Source of the DNA: Pholiota molesta
Lineage: Eukaryota > Basidiomycota > Agaricomycetes > Agaricales > Strophariaceae
Assembly: GCA_014925825.1 (NCBI GenBank)
Contig: JACGCK010000010.1
Coordinates: 62,001-126,000 of the forward strand
DNA length: 64,000 bases
Direction of reading: 5' to 3'
A model generated the notes under the pieces. It was given only the letters and a program-made list of their open reading frames with translations. It was not told the origin of the DNA and made no database searches. Positions within the stretch are counted from its first letter, which is position 1. Each line of letters opens with the position of its first letter. Positions 1-11,480 of this stretch are shown one piece after another. The position numbers were made by a program, and so were the translations under genes.

Positions 1-1250
1 GTTTTCCATAGCGCACCTGTAAGGTTTGACCCGCTCCTTCGTCAACCGCACTGTCGCTGATATCGTTCTCTCCCCGTCTGCTCAGTTATCACTCTGCGAA
101 TGCGCTACCTACCTCCGAGAATTTCTCCTCGTACGTTCGCGGTCATTCTGACATTACGATTCCCCGTTGTTACCCTATAACGTCGAATCTGCTCAATAGT
201 TGGAGCTTGTATTCGCAGCGTGGAGTTGGAGGATGGTATATACTATATGCAACATGGGTAAGTGTGCATATATCCTTCTTTTCAGCGCGCTATAGCTTCG
301 CCATTCATGGTGTTTTACTAGCCCAGGTGCTCCAGCAACCTATCGGCTTCGATCCTATCCCACCCTCTCGTCTACCCTGCGAGATCCTGCTCCCTTGCGC
401 GCCACCGCCTGAAGACTTCCTACTGCCCTTCGCGGGTCTTGCGGGGGAATCGCGACTCACATCAATATCGTCTCCACCATTGCGTACCCGGCCCAAGGCT
501 TCGTTCTGCCCCTTTCGCGTAGCCTCCCCATTTTGGCATCGCCATTTTCCACCGCACGAATGTGAGTATTGGCCCTGCGTTTTCTCGGTATCTCTGACGC
601 AGGCCCGATAGCTAGCTAATTGCGATCTTGTGAGGCTTCAATAGATTATTGGATCCTCCCTATCGTTCCAGCTCAAGGTGTACACGTGGCATTGAAATCT
701 AGTTGTGTACTCTTTCTTCGAGCCTAATACATATAATATTACTGCTACCGTCGAACCTTTTGTTGGCCTGTGCGAAGCAAAGCGAAGTTGAGAGGCGACT
801 GTCTTGGGACCTGAATTTTGGGTATTGCATTACAAATTTCCAACTTGATACACATATATGATACCCTCTTCGTACGACAGCGTTAGGGTCCAAGATTAAA
901 TAAAGGTACTGGGCTCTGTGCAACAATTTACGCCACATGTTTGGTAACATCCACCGTCCTTCTCACCGCCGATCGATACATTCTGTCGCCAAGTATTCGA
1001 GATGGTGTATTGGCATTTGTCTCTGAGACGTCGAGATGCATTGAGCGTGCATGTATGAGTACTCAAAAAGGAATAGACTGACCATTCATTTTATAATATT
1101 TGAGCGAGTCATTGATCAATTTCAAAGAACATGATATTGAGAATTAACTATTAAGCCTCGGTAACGAAAAATATAATTGACAATCTACATATGACTTCTT
1201 GCGCCTGCGCACTGCACCTGTTGTTGCGGGCTCGCGGAAACACCAACGCC
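1..1250. repeat. 3'-side duplicated module (copy 1) and NLR1 3' flank
   Basis: No gene can be supported here. The first ~600 bases are related to 5560-6540, 48590-49520 and 57300-58130: all share a run like 'catagcgcacc(c/t)gtaag' and later 'cgcctgaagactt'. The last ~300 bases match the 3' flanks of the other NLR genes (for example a 'gagatggtgtattgg' segment) and probably hold the NLR1 3' UTR, since NLR1 ends at 1251 on the minus strand. Splice-like GTAAG and GTGAGT signals occur but no frame is kept between copies. Confidence 0.55.
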
Positions 1251-3481
1251 TTAAGTTAGTTGCTCCAAAATTTGCTTGATACGATCCAAGAGGTCGGGAG
1301 ATATTTGCTCTATATATTGCCTGCCATCGGGAGTGAGCAAGGCCCAGTACTTCACATACTCTGCAGCCAATATGTCTACCACATGGTGATATGCTTCACC
1401 CTGGTCACTAAAATCCTGTCATAAAATAGGCATCAGTATGTGGAGTACAAATACGGCTTGTGGTGCGTACCAGTTGTTTCAAGTATGCAAGGATATCGGG
1501 GCCAACCACATACCAGGTGCCTTCAAAAAACGTTCTGCTATAGAATGTGCAATTGAAGTTCATCAATGCGATACAAAGTCGCTCTGATCCTTTTTTTTCC
1601 CCAGCAAGGAGCTGTCGGATCGCCCGCAAACGGGTCAATTCCCGGTCCATCTGAATCAGAGCCTCCAGATCATCACCGGACCAGAGCGGATCCAATATGG
1701 GAAGATGCCTCTCGAGCAACCTGCATAATAATTTTGTCCTGTATTCATCAAGGTCAATGTGATATTGGTCAGAACGGGTTTTGTCGATGAGGAAGTCGGG
1801 GAGTGATGCATGGAGGAATTTCAGCCCAGCAGGCATGTCGGTTGGGGGCTCGCATAGGATAATGGCTGTCAGATCAGTGAAAAGGACATCTAGCTCGCCA
1901 GGCTCAAGCAGAAAAGCAGTCGGAATAAGCATCATATCGCTGTATCCGTTAATCACATATGCAATAATCTCGCGAACCTTTTCAAGCACTTCAACGGGTT
2001 CAACCTGCGAGAAAATATGTTGATAAAGCGCATCAAGATGGGCGAATGGATTCTGCGAAGATGGATCGCGCAAACGGATACCGCGGATGACTTCGAGTTG
2101 ACGAGCTGGATTGGAGCGTGGGGATGACAGGTAGTTGATCACGACGGATGCGAAGATAAATTGACCAGACGACTTGTCTACGATCTCCTCGAGAGATGAA
2201 GCTGGGGGCCAATTGATCGGGAGGTAGTGTTTGAGTCGATGATTCTGCTTGATCTCGCCGAATTTGTCGACAAGGAAGCGTCGAATGTCGTCTGAGGTTT
2301 GTTCGATATCTGAGTTGTCCATTATGATCCAGTCGTAGATCTGCTTCTGGATCGCCACGCGCGTGTTGGGGTGGCATCTCGGAGGGTCGACACGCTGGGC
2401 AGAGTTATGGAATGCAGAGGTCGCGACGCGCTTTTGTAAAAGCTTGAGTCCTGCTAAAAATATTAAAGCTACGATGAGAACAAGCCCTCTTTCGTTATCA
2501 AAGGGCACGTACGTCTTATCCGTTCGCTCGGATTGTGCTGATGAATACCACTGCTGAACGAAGTATTGCTGACGTTGACTGGGCCACTCCCCAAGGAAAT
2601 GCCGCTATGCTTTATGTTGTCAAATGTCGTGAATTCAGATAGATAACGGCCAATTAAATTTGGTGGGCCCAACGGGACATCTGGCTCTCCCTATTATTTT
2701 TGGCTTTAGTAAATGTCATATTTGCTTTTGAATTAAGACTTACGTGCTGATTGTTACCGGCAGCGTGATGATCAAGATGGTCGGAGATGCTTGGCTGTAT
2801 GGTTCGTGTATAAGGCTGGTTTGTTCTCTTGTGCACTTTGGACTCACATCGATAACCCGAACCTCAGGGACCCTCACAGTACCAGTTTCGACATCTTGAA
2901 ATTTACTGGGGTCTTGCGTATTTGTGCTTTGACGCTGCAGGGCTTTCAGAGTTAGTGCGCCAAGTTTCGAGACTTATACGTTTGGCCAGCTCACTTCGAG
3001 GTCTGGCGCTCCCAAGATATCGTTCGATGCCGCATGCTCTGTTTCACCAATAATTTGCTCTCGATCTGAGCGTTCAGGTGCTGGCTATTAACGTTTGATT
3101 TAGCCAACGGTAAGTATGTTCAATACTGTAACGGACTCACTGGTGCAGTATTGTCTCCCCTTCCCAAACGCTTCAATCTGGCATTAGTCAATTTATCTCG
3201 TCTCTATTCGGTCTACTTACCTCGTCCCCCGCTGGTTCGCTACCTTTACCGTTTCGCTCTTCAATGGAATCAGGCCGCCTGGCATGGGCTCGGCCCTCTA
3301 GAGGCGCAGCAAGTGCGATCTGCACATCAGGCTGCCATACTTTCTGCATCAATACGAGTCCTCTACAAATCCTGGAACCCTTCTGACAAAAACTTACCGA
3401 AATGTTCCTCCTTAATATATGTATGGACACCCATCTGAATATTCCTTTCGTTTTGTGAACGAATTTCCTAGCGAGCCCCAT
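1251..3481 (-). CDS. NLR1: NACHT-family STAND protein lacking its P-loop core
   Basis: Nine exons join into one 592-residue frame: 3398-3481, 3221-3331, 3141-3170, 2995-3084, 2848-2934, 2744-2794, 2513-2690, 1471-2453, 1251-1415. Every intron has GT-AG ends, and most show a CTNAY-like branch point. An alternative exon 2 acceptor 12 nt upstream (exon to 3343) would keep frame; the chosen one matches the paralogues. The start gives a basic amphipathic N-terminus (MGLARKFVHKTKGIFRW). Exon 7 has the family motif GPVNVSNTSF and ends NPSERIRR. Exon 8 keeps the pre-NACHT motif SAFHNSAQRVDPPRC and the post-NACHT region with LKFLHASLPDFLIDK. About 177 residues, including Walker A, Walker B and the sensor strand, are missing between YDWIIMD and NSDIEQTSDD. 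The product cannot be an NTPase in the usual way. It could be a decoy, a regulator or a decaying copy. The frame is intact throughout, which is unusual for a dead gene. Confidence 0.78.
2316..2322 (-). other. Deletion junction removing the NACHT core of NLR1
   Basis: At this point the sequence passes directly from the codons for YDWIIMD to those for NSDIEQTSDD. In NLR2, 3, 5, 6 and 8 these two points are separated by about 177 codons holding Walker A (GAAGxGKS), Walker B (IDGLDEC) and the ASRREPxIEAAF strand. Junction homology is one or two bases at most, which fits end joining. The frame is preserved. There are no splice signals that could hide the missing part elsewhere in this gene. Confidence 0.8.
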
Positions 3482-3539
3482 CGAATCTAGCTATGTGTAG
3501 TGGGCGATTGCGTAGGACGTGGCGAAGAAAGGGGTGGAA

Positions 3540-3546
3540 GTTTATA
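3540..3546 (-). promoter_or_regulatory. TATA box of NLR1
   Basis: Reads TATAAAC on the minus strand, about 60 bases upstream of the NLR1 start codon. The same heptamer lies 68-71 bases upstream of the starts of NLR3, NLR6 and NLR8, so it is very likely the core promoter. Confidence 0.6.
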
Positions 3547-5100
3547 TGGCATTGCAACCCACCTCACTTCAGCGCCGCAAGGCGTCTCAGAACTCCAATC
3601 GCAGTCGCCATGATTCAGAGGCTGTTCCACCCTGGATTCATCTAGAATTAATTGACATGTGTTTTTATTAAATACATTCACTTTGCCTATGGTCCAACTT
3701 TCGACGATCGTTCGACTCGATGTATGTAGTGTACAGCCTATTTGTAATCGAGTGAACACCGAGCGAAAAGAGAGGAGAGGTGGATGCCGTTGTCGACGTT
3801 GAAGTGCAAGCGAGGTCGACGCAGAGCAATAGATAACGCTGAGCTGCGTATGTAACAAATGTTCTATGGCCCGAGACCAATGAAGCGAACGCCCCAGCCT
3901 TGCTCCTGGCATCACGAAAACCATGCTCTCTGACCATGCCCAGGTTGTCTGTGTCATCGCACCCACCTCGCACAGCCCGGGATGCGTCAGAGCCACCACA
4001 GACTCTTTTGTTGCCCACATGCCATCGCCTTGCCGTATCCGTTTCTCTCGAAAACCTTTCACGCACGGCTCGAGGCACGTAAATTGTATTTGGGGTGGAG
4101 TACGGATACATGGTGTGTAGATGAGGGATAACGTGCAACCCGCGCCTTGTGCAGCACTAGCTCCCCACCCATCCGATTCCATCTGGTCCTAACATCAGAT
4201 CCGGGGCTAAAATACTTACACACGAAACAAGCGATTTATGTTTCTGGGAAGTCCACAGGCGCAGGCGCAAGCGCCTCAGGCATCCCGGAGCCGCGGGGCT
4301 GGCCCACCGCGATACAATGCCCCGCAGCGCGGTCGTTGGGGTCGTGCACAGCGGCCGCCGTTCGCATGGGCTGCGCGAGGACATGGCGTAGAGCAGGGTC
4401 TCGCTGGGATGGCGAAGACGGCTGTGCGGCGGGATGAGCTATAGCAGGCGCCAGCCGTGCATGAGGCGCGGATTCCGATAGAGACGCCACGATGCGGGGC
4501 CGGGAAGGGGGGCGGTGAGAGCCTTGAGATGGTGCAAGAGGTGAGATGGGCGCTAAAAGAGGCAGAAGGTACTCACTCAGCGCCTGCATGGGCGATAAGG
4601 GTTACGTGCTCCTCCGTTACACGGGCTCTTTGCAACGTGTCCTGTGCATGATAAAGTCGTTTGGTAGTTCGTAGTCATTGAGTTGCTGGTGGTGCCGGAA
4701 TGACAGGATGAGATGGCGAGGATGCGGAGAGACGTGCGGTCTATGAGCTGAAGGGATTGCGTCAATTATAACAGTGGACTACGAGTTTGAAGCTTACGAA
4801 GACGAGCATTTTTACTAGGAAACGATCGCAGATCCGTGCCTTCTATCCGGTGTAGTAGTGGCCTTTGGCCTGACTCGCCCGAGCTACCAGCGACTGGTTG
4901 GCGACTGGATTGATTTAGATATCATCAGCAGCACAGTATGGCTGTATGTAGACGCATGCGGTGTTGTGACGAACAGACCTTGGGAACACTAGTCGATGGG
5001 GAGGCTAAGCATGCTGGGGAGTCGACCTAAGGAGCGCAACACAAGCAGCAATCGCCCTTGCATAGCACGGATAAACATGAGAAGGGCAGGGCAGGGATAA
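3547..5100. repeat. 5'-side duplicated module of NLR1
   Basis: No gene can be supported. The stretch 3880-4560 is related to 9240-10330: shared runs include 'cccggagccgcggggct' (near 4284 and 10070) and a 'gcatgaNgcgNggattccgata'-like segment (near 4460 and 10281). Minus-strand open frames of up to 231 codons occur, but their reading frame is not conserved with the homologous DNA at 9.2-9.9 kb. They are treated as chance frames. Confidence 0.5.
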
Positions 5101-6598
5101 GGGAGGTGGTCATTGCGACATACCTATCACGATGTTATTGAAGCCTCCATACCTATGGTAGCAAAGATAGCGGTGTGTCCGAGTCGGATGTTCGTAGGCT
5201 GGCGTAGGGGTTGGGTCATGGGAGAGGAGGCGAGAGGCGTGGTTGAGTTCGAATCCCTGGAAGACGGCACGTTGGAAATACTCTCACGGCTGTGTGTAAG
5301 GCTTCCGACCACCTTCAACAGTCAAATGGCTACCTCTGCACACCATCTCCCACATTCTTTCCGTCTCTCCCCACTAGAGCCGCCACTTTTTGACCAGTCG
5401 ACTCACCGATCACACGCATGGCCAACATTGAACGTAGGCCTCCATCTCGACGCCTTTGGTACGTGTCCATGCTCTCTTGTCCACCCACTGGTCACTTCCA
5501 TCTTTACTTATCTCTACATAGTTATCCATAGGGTGTGCTCCCTCGGTTACATGTGCTAAATCCCGCTCCTTTTGCTACCGCACTCGTAAGTTTCGATCTG
5601 CTCCTCTGTCGACCGCATTGTCGCTGATATCATTTTCCAGTTATCACCCTCTCCAAATGCGGTACCTCCGAGTTTCCTCTCGTGCTTTTGCAGTCATACC
5701 GGCATTAGGATCCCCATTGGCGCCCTCTAACGCTGGATTTTCTCGCTAGTTGGAGTTTGTATTCGTAGCGTCGAGCTGCAAGATGGGACCTGCAGCATTG
5801 GTATGTAAGTGTTGCCTCCTGTTATATACTTCTTCTGCAGAGCGCTATAGCTTTGTTATTCATGATATTTTGCTAGCCCAGGTGCTCCCTCAACCTATCG
5901 TCATCGATCCTATCCCACCTCCACATCTACCCTTCGTTGTTTTGCTCCACCATCGCACGCCACCGCCTGAAGACTTCGAACCGCAACTCACACGCACGAA
6001 CTCTTCAATGCCCGGTCTCTGGAGTGGTAGTCTGACGCCACGAAACGTTACAGTGATGCCTTGGGCAAGCGCAAGCCCAGACTCTCTATTTGGCAAGCGC
6101 ACAATGACCTGCTTACCGCGATCCCAATCCACTCTAATGTGTCGGCAAGCTTCGATAGCGTGAACGCATTTTCTTCGACGAATGCCATCCGAGAGTATGG
6201 AGACCGCAGAAGCGTATTGGATAACGGTGGACTTCTGCAGGATGCGATGCATTCTACATACGCTACGCCTTTTGTACTACCCTGCGATCCATTACCGTGC
6301 CGTGCCCATCTGGTATGTTAGGCGTGTTCCTATCTTATTGTCCGGACTGAACGGTTCGATCCTCGACCCTGTCCATGGAGCGCTTGCTGATTAGCATGTT
6401 CCGTTTGTTAGGCCTCCCCGTTCTAGCATCGTCAGTGCCCAGCGCGCGAACACTGGGAATCCACGCGCGTCACTGCGCCTATATGTGAGTAAATCCCCTC
6501 TGTGTCTACCGCATTTCTGACACATCCCCGATAGCTGGCTAATTGCGATCTGCGAGTATACCCCGTCTCCCGCACGAGGCTTCACCATTTGAAGGGGA
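5101..6598. repeat. 3'-side duplicated module (copy 2)
   Basis: This is related to 48220-49520 and 57180-58130, with shared runs such as 'gtagcaaagatagcgg' (5158 and 48268) and 'cgcctgaagactt'. It abuts the truncated 3' end of NLR2. The block looks like the standard downstream neighbour of these NLR genes, here fused directly into the NLR2 coding end. Apart from a possible exon remnant at 5963-6252, nothing coding is supported. Confidence 0.5.
5963..6252 (-). other. Possible coding-exon remnant in the 3'-side module
   Basis: On the minus strand this reads as a protein-like stretch containing SDGIRRRKCVHAIEACRHIR. The homologous DNA at 57690-57790 keeps a similar peptide (SDDIRRRKYIHSIEACRHIR) before a stop, and the copy at 49085-49190 keeps part of it (AIETRRRIR) in another context. 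That suggests an exon of an unidentified gene carried by the module and now decayed. I do not recognise the family. Conservation could also be simple DNA-level relatedness of young duplicates. Confidence 0.2.
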
Positions 6599-8871
6599 TT
6601 ACTCAGAGCTCGTACGGCGATGAGTGGATGGTGCTCGTATGGATGCTTCACCCTGGTCACTGAAATCCTGTAATAGGAGAGCATCAGTATGTGGAGCACA
6701 AATATGTTTGTGGTGCATACCAGTCGTTTCAAGTATTTAATGATATAGAGGCCAAAATCATTCCCGCCATGTTTAAAAAATAATTTGCTATAGAATGTGC
6801 AATTGAAATTCATCAATGCACTATGAAGTTGCTCTGATGCTTTTGAATTTCTAAGGAGATTTTCAATCACCATCAAACGGGTCCGTTCCTGGTGTATCAC
6901 AGCCCCCAAATAATTGCCTGACCAGAGCGGATCCAATATTGGAGGATGTCTCTCGAGAAACCTGCATAATAGGTTTGTCCTGTATTCATCGAGGTCGATG
7001 TGATATTGGTCAGAACGGGTTTTGTCAACCAGAAAGTCAGGGAGTGATGCATGGAGGAATTTCAGCTCAGGATCTGCCTGGGTTGGGGGCTCGCATAGGA
7101 TGACGGATGTCAGATCAGCGAAAAGGACATCTAGCTCGCTGGGGTCAAGCAGAAAGACTGATAGAATACGATGGATATATCTGATAATGGTACCTCCGGA
7201 TAGCATCGCATATGCAATAATCTCGAGGACCTTGTCAACTTCATTCACCTGTGAGAAGATATGTTGATAGAGCGCATCCAAATGCGCAAATGGATTCTGC
7301 GAAGATGGATGGCGCAAACGGATACCATGGATGACTTCGAGTTGATGAGCCGGATTAGCGCGTGGGGATGATAAATACTTGATCACGACGGATGCGAAGA
7401 TAAATTGACCAGACGACTTGGATACGATCTCCTCGACAGATGACGCTGGAGGCCAATCGATGGGGAGGTAGCGCTTGAGCAGATGAGTCTCCTTGATATC
7501 ACGGAATTTGTCGAAAAGGAAGTGTCGGATGTCGTCTGAGGTTTGTTCGATATCCGAATTGTCGAGTGGGAGTGTCAGAGCGAGATCCGAAGCCTCATCA
7601 CGGGTGAATGCTGCCTCAATTTCGGGTTCGCGACGGCTAGCGACCAGAAAAACAACAGGGATCAGCCTGGAGCGAGAAACAGCGGCGAGTGATTGGATAA
7701 GGTCTATCTGATGAGCGTGCTCGAGACATTCGTCGAGGCCATCTATCATCACGACGAAATAGCACTTCAGGAGTTTCGGGAGTTGCAAAAGAGGCTGGAT
7801 GACAAGTTTCTGAAGCTGAGATTCAAGTGATTCGTCGAAAATAAGCGGATTGCTCTCGATGATTGTAAAGATGTCATCCCGGACCTGGGGAATCTTTTGG
7901 ATGAGCTGATAGACAAGCGTCGCAATGAAGGGTGCCATAGAATTTCGAGTGGGATCCGTGCGGAAGAAGAAAAAGCTGGCAAGCAGGACTTGGGCCTGCT
8001 CACAAAGCTCGGCGACGGACTGCATTATCGCGGATTTCCCTGCGCCTGCGGCCCCATGCATCCACATGATCCACATCTGACGCAGAAGAAGGTCCATTAC
8101 AATCCAGTCGTAGATCCGCTTCTGGATGGCTACACGGGTGTCTGGGTGGCACCTTGGAGGATCGACACGGTGGGCTGAGTTATGGAATGCAGAGGTCGCG
8201 ACACGCTTTTCTAGGCACTCGAGTCCAGCTGAGAATATTAAAGCTGTGATTAATACACGCCCTCACTTTAATCTCAGAAAATTACACACGTCGTATCCTT
8301 TCACTCGGATTGTGGTTGTGAATAAAAGTCCCACCACTGAACGAGGTATTTACGACGTTGACTGGGCCTCCCCCAATCGAAATCCCGCTGTGGCTTATAC
8401 CGTTAAATCTCACGGATTCGGATGGAGAATGGACCATTTGGCGGCTGTCCCGACCGGCCAAGGAACTCTCGCTATTATTCATGTGTCAGTAAATTCAATA
8501 GTTCTCCTAGCCTTTAAACTCACGTCGTTCAAATTATTACTACTGGCTGTTGGACTAAACATTGCGCCATTGCCTCCACCCCCCGGACGCTTCAAATCCA
8601 GCGCATTAGGTGATTTATCTTGATTCTTGTCACTATCCGCACCACTCACCCCATCACCAGCTGTCTTTTTGAATCCACCCCTTGGCAGTGTACCAGGCGC
8701 AATCCGCGCATCTGGCTGCTCTTACATCAGTACAAGTCTTCTGGTTCCCTCCCAATAACCGCGACTCACCAGAACACTGTTCTCTGGTGGATCTTCTTCC
8801 CGTTCTGGATGAGAGGACGCCTTCCCGAATATTGTCTTCACTTTGTCGAGGATTTTCGTACGGATGCCCAT
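6599..8871 (-). CDS. NLR2: NACHT STAND protein, 3'-truncated copy
   Basis: Six exons can be joined into 662 residues: 8770-8871, 8650-8715, 8524-8589, 8290-8467, 6721-8228, 6599-6667. The N-terminus is MGIRTKILDKVKTIFGK. Walker A (GAAGAGKS) lies near residues 196-203 and Walker B (MIDGLDEC) about 100 residues later, so the NTPase core is intact. Two signs of decay stand out. The usual acceptor of exon 4 (exon to 8471) gives a +1 frame because of an extra base in 'ccgccaaatgg'; only a weaker AG four bases downstream restores frame. The last exon matches its paralogues for only about eight codons (DFSDQGEA), then runs into unrelated sequence and stops. No TATA box is seen at the usual place. 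It may be expressed as a shortened protein, or be a pseudogene. Confidence 0.65.
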
Positions 8872-11480
8872 GGAATTTAGGGTACGTGTGGTATGTGGTG
8901 CAAGACGTGGTGAGAGAGCGTGGCAGAAGCAAACATCGGCGCCGCAAGGCGTCTCAGAATTCCAATTGCAGCAGCCATGAGGCTGTTCCATAACGGATGT
9001 CTGTTCGACATGTTTTCACACCTGGGAAGGTGAGGTTTATTATTAAATGCATGCACTTTACGTTACGGTTCGACTTTCGACGATGTTTTGATGCGATGTA
9101 TGTAGTGTACAGCCTATGAGTAGGATATGATCAAGTGAACACCGAGCGGGAAGAGAGGAAGGCACGATGCCTTTCTGCTGTGTTGAAGTGGCCAGCGACG
9201 TCGCCGCTGAGCAGAAGCTATGCTATAAACATACATGTTCTATGTACAACCCCAGATCAATGAACCGACAAATGCCCCAGCCTGGCTCCTGGCATCACGC
9301 AAACCATGCGTGACATTGCACCCACCCACCTCGCACAGCCTGGGATGCTTCTTCATCACCCTTGCCCAGACAGCGCGCCCGATACTGAAGTAGTGATTTT
9401 TATAGCCCCGATTCACAAAGGTGGAGGCACTGCCATCGTCCTTCTCTTCCGTCCCCGAGAGCAACCGCAGGCTTTTGTCGCCCGCGTGCCATCGCCTCGC
9501 CGTATCTGTATCGTTGGAACGCCTTTCACGCAAAGATTCGAGGCACGTAAAATTGCATTTGGAGTAGAATACAGGTGCACGGTGTATAGACGAGGGACGG
9601 CGTACAACCACCCATCCCATTGGACCTTAACATCAGATAAAATACGGACGACCTGTACAGACCGCAGCATTATGCGCTGGAAGACTAGCGCCCAAGCGCG
9701 TCGGGATCTCGGAGCCGTGAACTCGAAGCATGAGCAGATGTCGCAGGCGATGGCAATTTGCATATGCGCTGCCATCGCCCTGCTCTTCCATCCCGGAGAG
9801 CAACCGCAGACTTGTTTGTTGGCCGCGTGCCATCGTCTTGCCGTATCCGTTTCTCTGGAACACCTTTCACGCAAGGTTCGAGGCACGTAAATTGTATATG
9901 GAGTGAAGTACGGGCGTCGGGTACATGGTGTGTAGACGAGGCACGGCGGGAAACCCGCGCCATGCGCAGGCGCAGCACTACCGCCCAGCCCATCCGATCC
10001 CTTCTGGTGCTAACATCACATTCGGGAGACCTAAAATACTTACATACATACGAAACAAGAGATTTAGATCCCGGAGCCGCGGGGCTAGCCCACCGCGATG
10101 CCATGCCCCGCAGGCTGCAACACGGTTTTTGGGATCGTGCACAGCGGCCATTGTTCGCAGGGAACGGTGGCCGTTAGGTTGCGCACGAGGACGGGGCGTG
10201 GAGCAGGGTCCAGCTGGGGTCAACTACCGTCGAAGACAGGTCCGAGCCGGATAGGCGCGCTGTAGCGGGCACCTGCCGTGCATGACGCAGAGATTCCGAT
10301 ACGACGAGGTACGACGATGCCGCCGCCCTGCAGGCCCGGGAAGGGGCGATGTACCTCCGCGAGCAAGAAACGACGTACCAAGCGCCCGATTTCGCCTGCC
10401 AAGGGTCTTCTGCCTCCTCTGCCCTCTCGCATGCTTCCACGCCCATCTCTCCTCCCGCTTCATTTCACGCTCATCTCCGCTCTCGCGCCGTCCCGCGGGT
10501 GCTGCGGGTGCAGTGCGGAGAGGTCTAGTCTGCGGGATAGCGATATTGCGTTGATAAGAGTGGATTGCGAAGTTGAAGCTAACACGAGGAGAGTTTGTGC
10601 CGGGAAACCATCGCGGATTCGTGCGCTAGGACCTTGTCGCATATTTCCCCTCGTACTGACAGCGTTCTACAGACCAATATATTGCCATCGATATAGACGT
10701 GGCAGCCGCAGGCAAAGAAGATCGCGCTACAGTCAGAGCGGCAGGACGGACCATGGGGGGACACGAGACACTCATGCGAAGGCAACCGCGCAGCGGATGG
10801 GAGGGATGTGCATGCCTGCGAGAGAAAATCAGTGTTTTGATCTTCCGCTGGAAGCGATGGCGGGAGGATAATAGAAATCGCACGGCAGGTGTGGTGAACG
10901 TCGGAGAGAACCCTGCAGCCAAGGACTTGCTGATTGTGGGGGTGAGGGGTGGGTGGGACTGAACGGCAGGAAATGTGTAGCGTATGAAGGGAGCGCGCAG
11001 ATGACGGGAGGTCGCGTGTACTTGGGCTGGCGATAAGCTGTGTATGTTGGATAAGACCGTTGGGTGAGAATGGCCAATGGGGTGAGCGGCACGAAGCAAG
11101 GACGTCCTGGAATAGATGGGGACTGAATGAAAGAGCGAGGACATCCGCTAGGGGCCACTTCATCAGCAATTCTCACGGGACAGCCTCGCTCCCATCAACG
11201 TTCCTTCAAGGATTCCTTGTACCACAGTCCTCTGGATGCGCTGGCCTCAGTGACATCTGCCTCTTGCACAACTTATACCCCAATTACTGCGCTTTGCGTC
11301 CTTCACTCATGGCCCAACACACGTCGCAGGACCCAACTCGCTCAATCCAGCCCGCCAAGCTCTTGATATTGTATGCGCCTGCCTCGCCCCGCTCATCAAG
11401 AATAGCCATCCGCCGACCGCGTCGATGCTCGTCGAGCGCCGTGTGTCTGTCAGCCAGTAAATCCCCCATTATCTAAGTAT
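8872..11480. repeat. 5'-side duplicated module of NLR2
   Basis: No gene can be supported. The first ~180 bases match the promoter-proximal DNA of the other NLR genes ('ctgttcNacatg', then a palindrome remnant at 9009-9053 with inner stem CACACC/GGTGAG, one mismatch). 9240-10330 is related to 3880-4560. 10600-11480 is distantly related to 31075-32300 and 62580-63760, with a shared 'gtagcgtat...gcagatgacgggaggtcgcgtgt'-like block. The plus-strand open frame of 197 codons at 10278-10871 is low-complexity and GC-driven. Confidence 0.5.
9470..9960. repeat. Imperfect ~340 bp tandem duplication
   Basis: The block around 9474-9610 ('...gaggcacgtaaaattg...', 'gtatagacgagggacggcg') recurs at about 9815-9955 ('...gaggcacgtaaattg...', 'gtgtagacgaggcacggcg'). 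The same block occurs once at about 4000-4130 and once at about 61720-61800. The duplication is therefore local to this module copy. Confidence 0.55.

Noticed and set aside
3487..4182. 231-codon minus-strand open frame upstream of NLR1
   Set aside because: The homologous DNA at 9.2-9.9 kb does not keep the frame, and the frame overlaps the NLR1 TATA box and promoter.
5200..5275. Possible tRNA gene (GGTTCGAATCC-like B box with an A-box-like word upstream)
   Set aside because: The sequences on each side of the TTCGAAT loop do not pair as a T stem, no acceptor stem closes, and the related DNA at 48.3 kb lacks the box.
6391..6720. Direct extension of the NLR2 reading frame through 6720 down to 6391
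   Set aside because: The extension reads through a clear intron (6668-6720, GTATGC...CTGAT...CAG) that is conserved in all eight copies, so the last ~110 codons of that frame are not real.
10278..10871. 197-codon plus-strand open frame
   Set aside because: Low-complexity composition; the frame is not kept in related DNA at 4.4-4.6 kb or 62.4 kb.
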